From assembly GCA_002633025.1 (NCBI GenBank), contig NMRB01001166.1:104362-168361 (forward strand): a stretch of 64,000 nucleotides of DNA, read 5' to 3'. The stretch's first letter is position 1. Each line of letters starts with the position of its first letter. Below, one piece after another: positions 29,040-39,339 of this stretch. The DNA is from Notospermus geniculatus (taxonomy: Eukaryota > Nemertea > Pilidiophora > Heteronemertea > Lineidae). The translations under genes and the position numbers were made by a program. The notes below the pieces were generated by a model. That model saw nothing but the letters and a program-made list of their open reading frames with translations, searched no databases and was not told the origin of the DNA.

Positions 29040-32000
29040 TTACGTTACATCATGCAAGATCAAAATTGCAGTTGTAAGGTCAGAGAGGTCTGGCATTGCC
29101 GGGATCCAGCTTCTCCTGTTGGTAACGGTTTGGCATTGCTGATCACAGGCTGTTTGTATCTTCGAATCGAAGACCTGACGCTGACCCTTTTGATAAGATA
29201 ATCCAGNTGCAAATTCCTTTACCATTTCCTCTACAAGTTCAATGGCGGCGTCATCCTGACCTGCTCGACTTAGAGTCTTGCAAATGTCGATAAATAGTTC
29301 TCTGTCGTTCTTATTTTCGGAGTCGAGATTCATCTTTCGCCATTCTTGGAGGACCTGAAAATCAAGTGCACACTTGAAATATTGTGATCAGCCAAATAAT
29401 TTTGCCGTCTTCACCGAATCTTTCTGGAAATGGTCACAGCAAAGACTATTAACCCTTTCGCTACCGTCTCTTAAATTGGGTACTGATGGACGCCTCGTTT
29501 AACATAGCCCATTGAACCATCTTTTTTTGAAGATGGGGGTTTGGCCTAGTGGTTAAGGCGTGCTGCCCCTTAGTGCTGGCGATTGATGCGAGGGTCCGTG
29601 GGGTTCGAATCTGGTAGAAGGACGCGATGACTTAAACCTTAGAAACCCGTTTCTATTTTCGTGTTAATTTGAGAAGTGTACATTGTGTAACATGAATTTT
29701 TGATGTCTCTACAAAAACGCGCCTAGCTCCCAAATTTGGAGTCTCTGGCTATTACGGTTACAAAACGTCGGGCATAGTTTGACAGATGGAGTGATGGACT
29801 GCAGGACTTACAGACTGACGCCACTGAATAGCTAGCTAAAAACTACAACAAAGACTTCTCAAAACAGTCCAGTCCTTTAAGAAATAACATTGTTTCAATT
29901 AAACAACGTTATGCATCTGACATGTACCGGTATATCATAATTCTAAATAACGTATCCTTACCGCGTCGATCTCAGCCGCAAGATCAGGTGTATGTCGGAA
30001 TGGATAACGAGCACGTTCGACATCCACTCGTGTAAGTCTATTTCCCGGCAAGGTTTTGCAGGTAGTCGTCAAGAAATCGTTGCCTAGTTTGCCTCCCAAC
30101 CATCGAAATACATCATTCTCGAGTATGACCCCTAAAGATGTGATAAGAAGATAGCCAGAGGCCATATTCACGAAGCCTTCGCAACTTTACCGGTACGCAA
30201 GTCTATTGTTTGGCTGCACATGCTCTATTGTTCACTGACTGCCTTACAATCAGATAGATTTGCGTGCACGCAAAGTTGCGAAGGCTTCATGAATATGGCC
30301 CCTGGTTCCCTGGCCACAGTCGAGATGGCGCTGCGTGGACGGAGCCCAGGCAGTAGCCGTTGAGCATGGGTCGCGTTCGGAAAGCTTCCCCGAGGAAATT
30401 TCTTCCCCGAGCTTCGGGGAATGTGAGCATGCCCAGTGAAGACGAATTCTCCGAACGATATTTGAGCTTTCTCGGGGAAAGGTACTACTGTGGGTTGCAG
30501 TCGTGAAATATTCCACGTACAGCCAATCAGCATTATTGCCGGCCTGGAAAGAAAACGAACTGCATGCCGGGAGTTTCCCCAAGTGAGCGACTCGGCGAGT
30601 CGCTCGCTCACTTCGGCCAGGCTGGAGGAAGCCTTGGCAGCCTGCCAAATACCTTTCCGAACGCTCTCCCGCTTCCCCGCGCCTCCTCGGGGAAGCTTTC
30701 CGAACGCGCCATTTGTTGAGAAGTGACGTCATGGGCAGGGGACTAAGCCAGCCTACCGATTCTGTGTAATCGATTCGACCAAGTAAAAAATACTTCAAAC
30801 TCATAAATGTTCGTTCTTTTTAACAGTGTTGTATGTAACAAGTATGAATTAGCTAAATCCATATTTTTTCTCTATCATTATTCCCAAATTCGCCCTTTTC
30901 ATTGTCAGAATCCCGAGGCCATACCCTTTCCCCGGAATTCAGGGGAAAAGCAACGGCTACTGCCATGACTGCCTGGCCACCGTCTACGCAGCGCCATCTT
31001 GACGGTGGCCAGGGAACTAGGCTAATAAGAAGAAAGCAATGTACATGTAAATATTTTCCACAACAAAGGAGGCTGTGTGCGGATGATGGAGTGACGACGT
31101 TCGCAGAAGATGCAGTCACTGAGGCTGTGGGGTCGACTCTCGATCATAACCTGCCCCTCACATGTCTCATGTGGTAAAAATGCAATTTGTTTCCGACATA
31201 CATGTACCAAAAAGAAGGCGAGCACAAAAATCGACACACAATATAATAAAGTATATAAAGTCAATTTCCATAATATTTAGCAAACATTTTCGACCCCAAC
31301 CGGGGTCTTCTTCAGGCTGGAACTTTACAATCTGAAACTCTAGAAAAGACTGAGCTGAAACGCAAATGTAGATCTGAAGTATCCAACCCAAACTGCTGAC
31401 CCGTCCTGTTTGGGTTGGATACTTCAGATCTACATTTGGGTTTCAGCTCAGTCTTTTCTAGAGTTTCAGATTGTAAAGTTCCAGCCTGAAGAAGACCCAG
31501 GTTGGAGTCGAAAATTTTTGCTAAATAATATTCCGGAAATTGACTTTATATACTTTACGACATAGGCCTACATGTACGGTATCATGATTCCATTTTCTAG
31601 GATATTTGTGTTTACCCTGCTTGAGTTGGAGGTTGCTGTACGATCTCCTGACCAGGTTTGAGTTACGGGTACTTGGAATTCTCCTTAGGCTACTTGGATT
31701 CGAGTTGTCTGTTAAATCATTCTGACCTGCAATATTATCATAAATATACTAGGAGATGTTCTGAAAGGCATGAAGCTGGAGTTGAAATGGCAGTGACAGG
31801 GAGGTTTTCGTATGAATAGGCGTAAAAACTTACGAAGGTCTTCGTTCCTGTATCGAACGGTTCTGAAATCAAGAATGAGAGTTATTAAAGGATATCCTGT
31901 AAGTATGGAACCAAAGAAATTTATGATGCTTACTAAGCGTCCGCTTGTGGTCGATATTCGTCGTGATCTGGAGACTACTCGAGGAAAAGGCCGGCGATTC

Positions 32001-35000
32001 GACAAAATCCCCCACCCCTATGCCCGACAGCTATTGATGTACGGCCGGCCGGCTACAGCTACTATCAGTTGACGACAGGATGTTACAATTAACGCTAAAT
32101 AAGTAGATTGATGCGAACTTTGTTTTGCCGGTGTAGTAGAATCTAATGTCCCCCGATATGTGATGTCCCCCAACAATACATTTACGGATTAAGCGGCACC
32201 ATTGAATTGGACTCTAGAGAGACCAAGACCCTTAATCCTGTGACAAACAATGCAGGGGGACATCAGGCGGGTGGGGACATCAGATTTCATCACACCGGCA
32301 TTCCTTGGATATTACAGGGAACAGCCAACATACCGGTACAGTGTAATTAGATCCGATATGCGGTGTCGATAGACGAACAACACGACTGCTAGACATGCTA
32401 GAACCACTATGACGACGAATGCAACGACACCTCCGACTAGGCCTACAGTCATGACAGGAGTTACGGACGGATTATCTGAAACCAAAACAGCAGTTAGATT
32501 TGTGGGTTTATCTTAGACTTAGACCTAGTGTAATCAGCATTGTTTTCTTCTTGCCCGTGGTCACTGCTGCTGCTGCTGCTACCCAGCATACATTTAGAAT
32601 AAGCAATCCCGTTATCTGTTTTTATTGTTGACATATCTTTAACTGCAAAGCAGGTGTTCCTGAATCAAACGTTGTACATGTACGTGTACATGTACATTAG
32701 ATGTACATGTTGGCCTGCTTTTCTTCTTTGGAAACAACTCAATTTTGCATTACGTTGCAAGATTGGATGAGACTGATTAATTCCTGTTTGTGTCGCCAAC
32801 CCTATGCAGACTGAAAATAAGGCGAAAAGCCTAACTATCACGTGCCTCACCGGACAGTCGAGTTGTCCAAGTTTTCGATAAAGAAAAACAAAATACTACA
32901 TGTAGTAGCATATGAGGGTGACATACGTTCATTGGACTTATTATCGTCGTCCGTGATGCTTCCTGAGGTCAGGGAGGTTGTTGGCTCCGTTGTAGTTGCT
33001 ACAAAAGAAACGATCAATAATCCAATAATGCCATCTGTTGCACACTAGAATAACTCATGTGACTTTTGTTGATGGTGCTAAATTCATGTCTTTCATTATA
33101 TTATCAACTAATTGTGTCTCTACGTTAGTCATACTCATTTAATTAGCAAAAAGTCATGCGGAAATTGCAATCTAAGCACTAATTTTACACTTTTATTTTC
33201 TTTCAACTCATTTACCACCTCGTTTTTTATTTCTTTAGGAATAGCGTTTTCTTCTAATGCTTGTTTCATCGCTTTCTCATCTTTGTCGAAAATCTTTCAC
33301 AATCCAATTGTACTTTTGAATTAAAACCCATGTAGTTATTCCGTAGTGTCGACCGCTGAACGCGAGATTGCATAATTCTGTCGCCTTCCTTTTACTACAC
33401 TGTATCTTGTAAGTTGCCACAGTCGTGTATGATGAAGAGGGTGTTTGTACCTTTAAAAATTTGCATACAGAGCCACAGAACCAAATTCAGATTTATTTTT
33501 ACCAATGTTGGATTGAAAACGATGAAGTTTCTGTCTTTGAAGATCCATTTTCGATTGTATGTCTCATTATAGTCAAAGGTTGGGCAAAAAAGATTTATAT
33601 TTTCAAAATGATCTTTATAGACAGACTCGAGGAGGTCAAGGACGAAATATGTCTTACTGCAGTTAGTGACCCAGGAGATGATGGCATTGTAAGGCTCATA
33701 GATGAAGAAATCCTTAAGCTTTGGCTTCATTTAGTTAACATAGACTTTCTATATATTTTTAAAAATCATTTTCAGGTAAAAATTGCATCATTGCCCAACC
33801 GTATAAATCTCCTGGACTGGTAAACCTGCAACTGATTTCTTGGCTAATTCTTTTAACCAGTTCCCAAATTTCTTTAATCCTTCTTTTACTAATCTTTCTT
33901 TTAGATGGTCCTGCAGCACCTCCAGTGCCACCACCTCCTCCCAAAAGGCTGCCGATAGCAAAACCAATAGCAGTAATTATCATTGTAACTACAGTTACGA
34001 TAGAAGCAATTGTTATTCCATCAAGTTTAAAAACTGCTTTAATTCTATCTTTTAATGATATTTTAGAATCTGGTTTTTCTAATTCATCTCTAATTATACT
34101 TTTTAACTCTGATACTTTTGGTTTTACACCTTCAACAATTTCCTGTTTTTTACCCTTTTCCTCATTTAACTGATCTAGTACTTCCTGTTTCTCTTCAGAT
34201 CAACAGTGGCAAGCAGATTTAGTTCATATGCAGAGGCGGACTGAAAAAGGTTATAAATATATTTTAACTGTTATAGATTTATTCAGCAGATACGCTTGGG
34301 CCTTACCTTTAAAAAGCAAGAGAGGTGGAGAGGTCAAAGATTTATTCAAAACTATTTTCAAAGATGCCAAGCCAGAAAAAATACAATTTGATGACGGTAA
34401 GGAATTTTATAATAAACATTTAAAAGAACCTTGTTTACCTCAGAGACAGACGTTGTTACTTTCAATCACTAATGGTGTTTCGTGTTTACCTCAGACCTTG
34501 GTTACCTCTGAGGCCTTCGAAATACTTATAGGCCGTATGCAACAAGAAAAGATATCTTGAACTCAGGTTGAGCCACAACTTTTCCATTGTCAGTGGCCCT
34601 GGCAAACCTGAACAACTGAAAAGTTGTGGCCCACCCTGAGTTCAAGATAATCTTGGTTAGGCTTATTTCAGATCTCAGTTACCTCCTAAGTTGTTGTTTT
34701 GACTTACTGGTTGGGATATCACACTCAGCATCAGACATCACGGTGCACACCTTCGTCTCTTTCCATCCCTCCTTCGCACAGTTTCGGCATGGCTGACAGT
34801 ATTCAGAGGGAGAAATTTCAGAGGAGAAATTGACACCTTCTATACATTTGGTACAGGTGACATCGCTGATGTTGGTCCCTTGAATAAAACGGAAGTCAAA
34901 ACTCCAAATCATTAAAGATGACTGGTATCCTTTGATCAGAATAGATGTGGTATGATGATGTACATGTACATGTAGTACATGTACATGTAGATGGTGATGA

Positions 35001-37908
35001 TGATGCAGTAGATGATGATGTAGTCAGCCTCCTTATGTGTACATTGTATATCGCATGTGTGCTCAGAAGTGATGGTAAACATAAAGTCGTCTCCAAATCT
35101 TGCAAATTTTCGACCCCACCCTTGGTCTTCCTCATGCAGGCACTTTCCAGTTGAGATAACAGAGGTGAATGTGAAGTATGTGCTCAGAAGTATGATTTAT
35201 AAGATGTCATGATGCTGTGCTCTTTATCCCTAACATTGTATATTGTTGTGTGTTGGTCATGCCTTAGCCTTTTGTTGGCTACCTGATGGCGGGCTTTAAA
35301 AGAAATCAAACGTCAAATCAAAACAAAACATTGTACCAACCTGGTTTATCTACCCCGTACCCTTTACCACATATGAGGAACGGCAGACACTTTGCATTAG
35401 ATGTCCCATGTTTCTCATGCCAGTATCCGTGCGGACATCCGCAGACGATGTCATGATCTGCACTGCAGTTGGCGATTTTGATTTCGTTCTCACCGTGGCA
35501 GTGAGGTTTGCACTGTTTACACTGGTGTTTAGCATTCCGTGACGGGGCAAAACGGCCATCCGGACAGCGCTTGCATTCCGTGGAATTAACGTCACCTGCT
35601 TCACAGTCCTTGACAAGATAATACCCACGTTCACATTTGGCACACTCTCTTTTGCTGCTCCCGAACGAAACAGTGTATGTGTCACTCTGAAAAAACCAAA
35701 AATGACGGCGGGTAACCAACGTTGTGAATTGACGATTAGCGATACAGATACGTACAGATTGCTGTATGTTAGCTGCACATCTTGGACTATGAGGTTCAAA
35801 TGGGGTTCAAATCGAGGCGCATTCTCCCCACATCACCGCTCTCTTAGGCCTCCCCAGGCGCGGATCCAAGGGGGGACACCCGGTCCGTGCCCCCTCTATT
35901 TTGTGGAAAATCTTTAAAATTGACCGGAAAATTTTGAAAATATGTTAAAATTTGACCGAGGTTTTCCACGATGTGTGCTGGCTCTTTCCCATGATTCTGG
36001 ATCCGTCCCTGCTCTTGTCCACGTGCCAGTAAGTGACCAATCAGCACAAGGTTATATAGTTAAAGTACATCGTAAATGAAACGGTCCATGGACCATGTGC
36101 TCATCTGGGTAAATTACCACAAGAACAAAAGACAAGTGTTAAAATCGAAATGTTCCAGGGCAAGCTTTCAGTTCCAGGCCCCGTATTCATAAAACTACTT
36201 GTCTAAGTGTGATCTTATAAAACGAGTTTTTGATTTGGCCTACTTTTCAAGGTCACAGGGGTCAAAATTGTATAAAAGTAACGAACCTGTCAATGTGAAT
36301 TGACGATTAGCGATACAGATACGTACAGATTGCTGTATGTTAGCTGCACATCTTGGACTGTGAGGTTCAAATGGGGTTCAAATCGAGGCGCATTCTCCCC
36401 ACATCACCGCTCTCTTAGGCCTCCCCAGGCGCGGATCCAAGGGGGGACACCCGGTCCGTGCCCCCTCTATTTTGTGGAAAATCTTTAAAATTGACCGGAA
36501 AATTTCGAAAATTTTGAAAATGTTAAAATTTGACCGAGGTTTTCCACGATGTGTGCTGGCTCTTTCCCATGATTCTGGATCCGCCCCTGCTCTTGTCCAC
36601 GTGCCAGTAAGTGACCAATCAGCACAAGGTTATATAGTTAAAGTACATCGTAAATGAAACGGTCCATGGACCATGTGCTCATCTGGGTAAATTACCACAA
36701 GAACAAAAGACAAATGTTAAAATCGAAATGTTCCAGGGCAAGCTTTCAGTTCCAGGCCCCGTATTCATAAAACTACTTAAGTCTAAGTGTGATCTTATAA
36801 AACGAGTTTTTGATTTGGCCTACTTTTCAAGGTCACAGGGGTCAAAATTGAGTATAAAAGTAACGAACCTGTCACAGTTCTGGTTTTGCCATGGCATGAT
36901 GTGTCTAGACATCATCACTAGCAGCAGAAAAACACGCTATTATTGCCGGTGTAACAAGGTAGAGACGGGTGCCCCCAGACGACATTTGATTCGCATGTAT
37001 CGTTTGCAGGTGACTTGCACTATGCTGGAAATGCATATGTACATGTAGGCCTATGCTGGATATTGCAATTTTCAGACAGTGTGATACTTTTTGTCATAAT
37101 TTCGGAAGTTTACTAGCTAGATAAATGAGATTTGGCGCATTACCGCAGATTGCGTGTTTCTTGGTCCTTGCCAAATGGCAATGTGATACGTTTTAATTGT
37201 AAAGAAATTTATTAACTCAAGTTCGGAACGCTTTTTTTAATCACCCGAAATGTCGTAATGAGCCCAGGCATCTCGCCATTTCTAATGGTAAATGCATTAG
37301 CCACACATTAGAGGTGCGTCACCTACATATAATAGTCCGTGGGTTCCACCAAAGCGGACGTGCCCAGAGAAGATCAGTCAGACACACTGTGCACCGATAT
37401 GAATCATCCTATTCATGTCTTTGCCACAAAGCGAACCAGTACGTGTGTGCAATACATTGGTACATATACATGTAGATAAAAGACGGCCTAAGATTGACTT
37501 ACATAGAGGGACATAAACAATCGAATTTAATCAGACACTACCTAGACCAAAAGAGTGGTCATTAAAAGACCCGGTGTAACATTTTCTTGTAGTTCCCAAA
37601 CCGCAGTGTTTCCATAGGCCTACAATACGCAACTAGAGAGGCCATTTCTTGTCAATATAAGAGGAACGCTGAGAAATCTCTCTCTCTCCTTTCGCGGTGT
37701 AACCCATAGTATACAATGAGGGGAAACCCTGGCACTTCCACCTGGTTAAAGACGTAAAAGAGGATCTGTTTCGCAATTTATCGCCTAACCAGCCAGACAT
37801 TTTACAGTGTAAGCTTTTTATCGGGTAACCGGTGTATAATTTGACTTACCTCCTCGGCACAAACGTCGTGCCAACAGCCAATAAAATGATGATGAGGACG
37901 GAGTTCAT
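29040..37908 (-). CDS. TNF-receptor-like death receptor, paralog A
   Basis: Exons on the minus strand: 37908-37850 (signal peptide MNSVLIIILLAVGTTFV), 35684-35341 and 34878-34708 (Cys-rich domains), 32998-32927 (TTTTEPTTSLTSG stalk), 32475-32334 (transmembrane), 31862-31834, 31726-31616, 30131-29962 and 29354 onward (death domain). All phases agree if the second AG of agag is used at exon 2: exon 1 ends in phase 2 and 35684 supplies the completing base. Exons 1-8 give 366 codons. Homology to paralog B ends at 29208, where a single N (29207) interrupts; the reading frame then continues to 29040 through unrelated repeat-like sequence, so the true C-terminus is probably missing. It would be a plasma-membrane receptor signalling to apoptosis or NF-kB through its death domain; the ligand is unknown. 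Confidence 0.75.
29208..30131 (-). CDS. Death domain exons of receptor A
   Basis: Exon 30131-29962 opens with GVILENDVFRWLGGKLGNDF, giving the first helices of the death domain with the conserved W-L-G-x-x-L-G pattern. Exon 29354-29208 contains EWRKMN and then LFIDICKTLSRAGQDDAAIE, the last helices. The join is in phase 0 at gacgcg|gtaagg. The intron between holds a tRNA-like SINE (29531) and a repeat shared with an intron of paralog B. Confidence 0.75.
29531..29620 (+). repeat. tRNA-like SINE head
   Basis: A box tggcctagtggttaaggc and B box gggttcgaatc lie about 60 bp apart, with a long variable arm of Leu/Ser type. The acceptor ends do not pair, so it is a SINE or pseudogene. The following 29731-29835 (ggagtctctggctattacgg then gactgacgccactgaatag) recurs at 47010-47105. 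Confidence 0.55.
30160..30300. mobile_element. 141-bp hairpin MITE (ggccatattcacgaag ends)
   Basis: Inverted ends ggccatattcacgaagcctt and aaggcttcatgaatatggcc with matching caactt/aagttg inside. It lies in the last-but-one intron of receptor A. Confidence 0.82.
30302..31017. mobile_element. Nested inverted repeats with an inner 337-bp MITE
   Basis: Outer arms 30302-30364 and about 30950-31017 are inverted copies (ttccctggccac...atggcgctgcgtgga against its complement). Inside lies a separate element, 30372-30708, with ends cgcgttcggaaagcttcccc and ggggaagctttccgaacgcg. Long open frames here follow from the GC-rich repeats and are not genes. Confidence 0.75.
31248..31556. mobile_element. 309-bp palindrome carrying hammerhead-like cores
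   Basis: Arms of about 145 bp (31248-31392 and 31408-31556) around a 15-bp spacer, almost perfectly complementary. Each arm contains the motif cctgaagaagacccc, ggtt, ggggtcgaaaa (minus strand about 31315-31285, plus strand about 31484-31515). This has the order CUGANGA, hairpin, GAAA seen in hammerhead ribozymes. It lies in an intron of receptor A. Confidence 0.8.
32334..32475 (-). CDS. Transmembrane exon of receptor A
   Basis: 142 bp, phase 1 in and phase 2 out. DNPSVTPVMTVGLVGGVV runs into a hydrophobic helix (AFVVIVVLACLAVVLFV) closed by YRHR, the usual stop-transfer. The equivalent exon of paralog B is 47398-47281. Confidence 0.8.
33395..33730 (-). pseudogene. Polinton-type packaging ATPase fragment
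   Basis: 111 codons with the layout of FtsK/A32-type ATPases of Polintons: a P-loop-like site followed by TYFVLDLLESVY, NLFCPTFDYNETYNRKWI, and TLFIIHDC at the Walker B position. The P-loop has lost its Gly/Lys pattern. The frame ends without the sensor motifs. Confidence 0.55.
34228..34560 (+). pseudogene. Polinton-type integrase core fragment
   Basis: Retroviral-type integrase catalytic core: the open frame continues upstream to about 34196 (WQADLVHMQ supplies the first Asp), with YILTVIDLFSRYAWALPL and FDDGKEFYNKH. Sequence after about codon 75 is replaced by a minisatellite-like repeat (cctcagagacagacgttgtt), so the third acidic residue and C-terminal domain are missing. Confidence 0.65.
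34553..34652. mobile_element. 100-bp hairpin
   Basis: Arms tcttgaactcaggttgagcc + acaactttt and their complement ending at ttgaactcaaga-equivalent, around a 30-bp centre. It abuts the Polinton relic and the third coding exon of receptor A (34708). Confidence 0.65.
35341..35686 (-). CDS. Main Cys-rich exon of receptor A, tandem acceptor
   Basis: Encodes ECAKCERGYYLVKDC, ECKRCPDGRFAPSRNAK, and a third Cys-rich module ending KGYGVDKP. Cys spacing C-x2-C...C-x2-C is that of TNFR modules. The acceptor is ttcagag: the first AG gives start 35686 (phase 0, as in paralog B), the second gives 35684 (phase 2), which matches exon 1 of this gene. The donor is the weak cag|gttggt, also used by paralog B. 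Confidence 0.75.
35726..36870. repeat. Tandem duplication of a ~570-bp intron segment
   Basis: 35726-36290 and 36298-36870 are near-identical direct copies (attgacgattagcgatacag at each start, ggtcacaggggtcaaaattg at each end). Each holds a MITE with ends aggcgcggatccaagggg / ttctggatccg(t/c)ccctg, and a copy of the dispersed block ggtccatggaccatgtgctc. Confidence 0.9.
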
Positions 37909-37919
37909 GAGGTCTTGGC

Positions 37920-38620
37920 GAATGGCCGCCGCCGTCATGGCTTACTTCATCACAATCTCGTACCCAGAGTTCAATGCCACATTAAACTCTGGAAAGGGCT
38001 AGACCGGTACTACTTTTGCACAGTGCAAATGCATTGTCTAGGCGGATGAATTTCTGACCGTTGCACAAGCAATTGCGTAGGGATTTGAAAGAGTTCGTGC
38101 TTTGTTCCTTAATAAAACACTGAATACCCAACGGAATGTTAAAATAGTAGTATTTTTACAAATACTGGAACAAAATCTAATTTTTGGTATGATTACTTTA
38201 TCAAATAATTTGTAAAATCGATGAGCACAAGAATCTTGTGCTGGGTTCCAGCATTTTCAGAGGTCTTAGCCGAGGAACGATGGTGGCGACCTCTTCAGAT
38301 TGATTTCATCAGACAGTCATTGGGATTCCCGTGGGTATTTCCGTGGGTATTCCCCGCGTCAGTTAGTCGCGCGCAACCAGACATTACAGCGAGTCTGGCG
38401 CAATGTCGTTCTCAATGGTCGTTCTGATACGTAACGGCACATTGTGACCAAAAAATGAACAAGCTCGTTTATCTATTTTCGATGACTGACACGGTTGATC
38501 GATGAATAAAATACGTGTTTAAAATGGCAGAAATTTCTGAGAATAAACGGATAGCAGGTGCTATCGAAAGCCAACCTTCATTTCAGTCCCCGGGTTTCAG
38601 TCTAAGATACAGAAAAGCAC
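37920..38620. other. 5-prime flank of receptor A
   Basis: The minus-strand start codon at 37908 has no obvious TATA box upstream. The interval contains a short repeat (ttcccgtgggtatttccgtgggtattcc at 38327-38355). No gene seen. Confidence 0.4.
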
Positions 38621-38635
38621 AAAATTGACACACAA

Positions 38636-38732
38636 AATGATAATAAGCAAGAAGTCAATCTCCAGAATTCATGAATTTTCGACCCCAATTCGTGAATTCT
38701 GGAGATTGACTTCTTGCTTATTATTATGCTTC
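38636..38732. mobile_element. Short palindrome, deletion derivative of the 31-kb element
   Basis: Arms ataataagcaagaagtcaat + ctccagaattca and complement flank ttttcgacccca, the end of the hammerhead-like motif. The left flank (gcacaaaattgacacacaaa) equals the flank of the elements at 31220 and 55880. It appears to be the same family with the middle deleted. Confidence 0.7.
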
Positions 38733-39339
38733 ATTCAGTCTCAATCATCTGCTCCGGGGTTTGAGCAGACGAAGGGCCACATTTCCTTAAACTCTAAGAT
38801 TTTCCTTTAGCTATGTTGGCAGGGCAGAATACACCCCCCCCCCCCGTTTGCCAATGCCACCAAACAAAAGATTGATGGAATAAGCGGCAACGTGACAATG
38901 AGGGAGGCACTGATAAACAGTCATGTCTTTCGCTGTATTTGAGTGTCCGCCGAACAATAAAGTGGGCATTGTCACACGGGGGGCATTCTCACACACCGAC
39001 AGAAATTGCAGATAACAGATAAAAGAACTGCCATTATTCTGGGACTCTTTTTCTGGACGACCCTATAAATGCAATCTCCACTGGACGACTCACTATAGCC
39101 GTCTGCCCTACTGGGCCACCGTAGAATCTTGTGCTTCAACTCCGAATATCCTTTAGGTTACTAGATACATTGAAATCGCCTTCGCGGTAAAAGTAATGAC
39201 TGTGAAGCACTGAGAAGAGTGAAAAAAACAACTAGTTGTTTTTATTTCAAACATTTTATTGAATTAAAGCAAATTTCCTATAATTTCCAAAATGACTGTT
39301 GACTGTTGACTGTTGACTGTCAAAAAAATGACTGTCGAA

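Larger units (their letters stand above)
33110..34560. mobile_element. Polinton/Maverick relic in an intron of receptor A
   Basis: AT-rich insertion with three recognisable pieces in mixed orientation. At 33395-33780 (-) there is a packaging-ATPase-like frame with a degraded Walker A (NCSKT where GKT is expected) and a LFIIHDC Walker B-like segment. At 33759-34200 (-) a Lys/Glu-rich frame leads to a hydrophobic helix and a GGGGG linker, like a Polinton minor structural protein. At about 34196-34450 (+) there is an integrase core with WQADLV, VIDLFSRYAWA and DDGKEFYN; the final Glu region is lost. Frames are broken and the parts are rearranged, so it is not functional. Ends and long terminal repeats were not found. 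Confidence 0.7.

Noticed and set aside
30225-30804. Two overlapping minus-strand frames of 128 and 184 codons
   Set aside because: They lie within nested inverted-repeat elements with a stop-poor GC-rich interior. No start context or homology.
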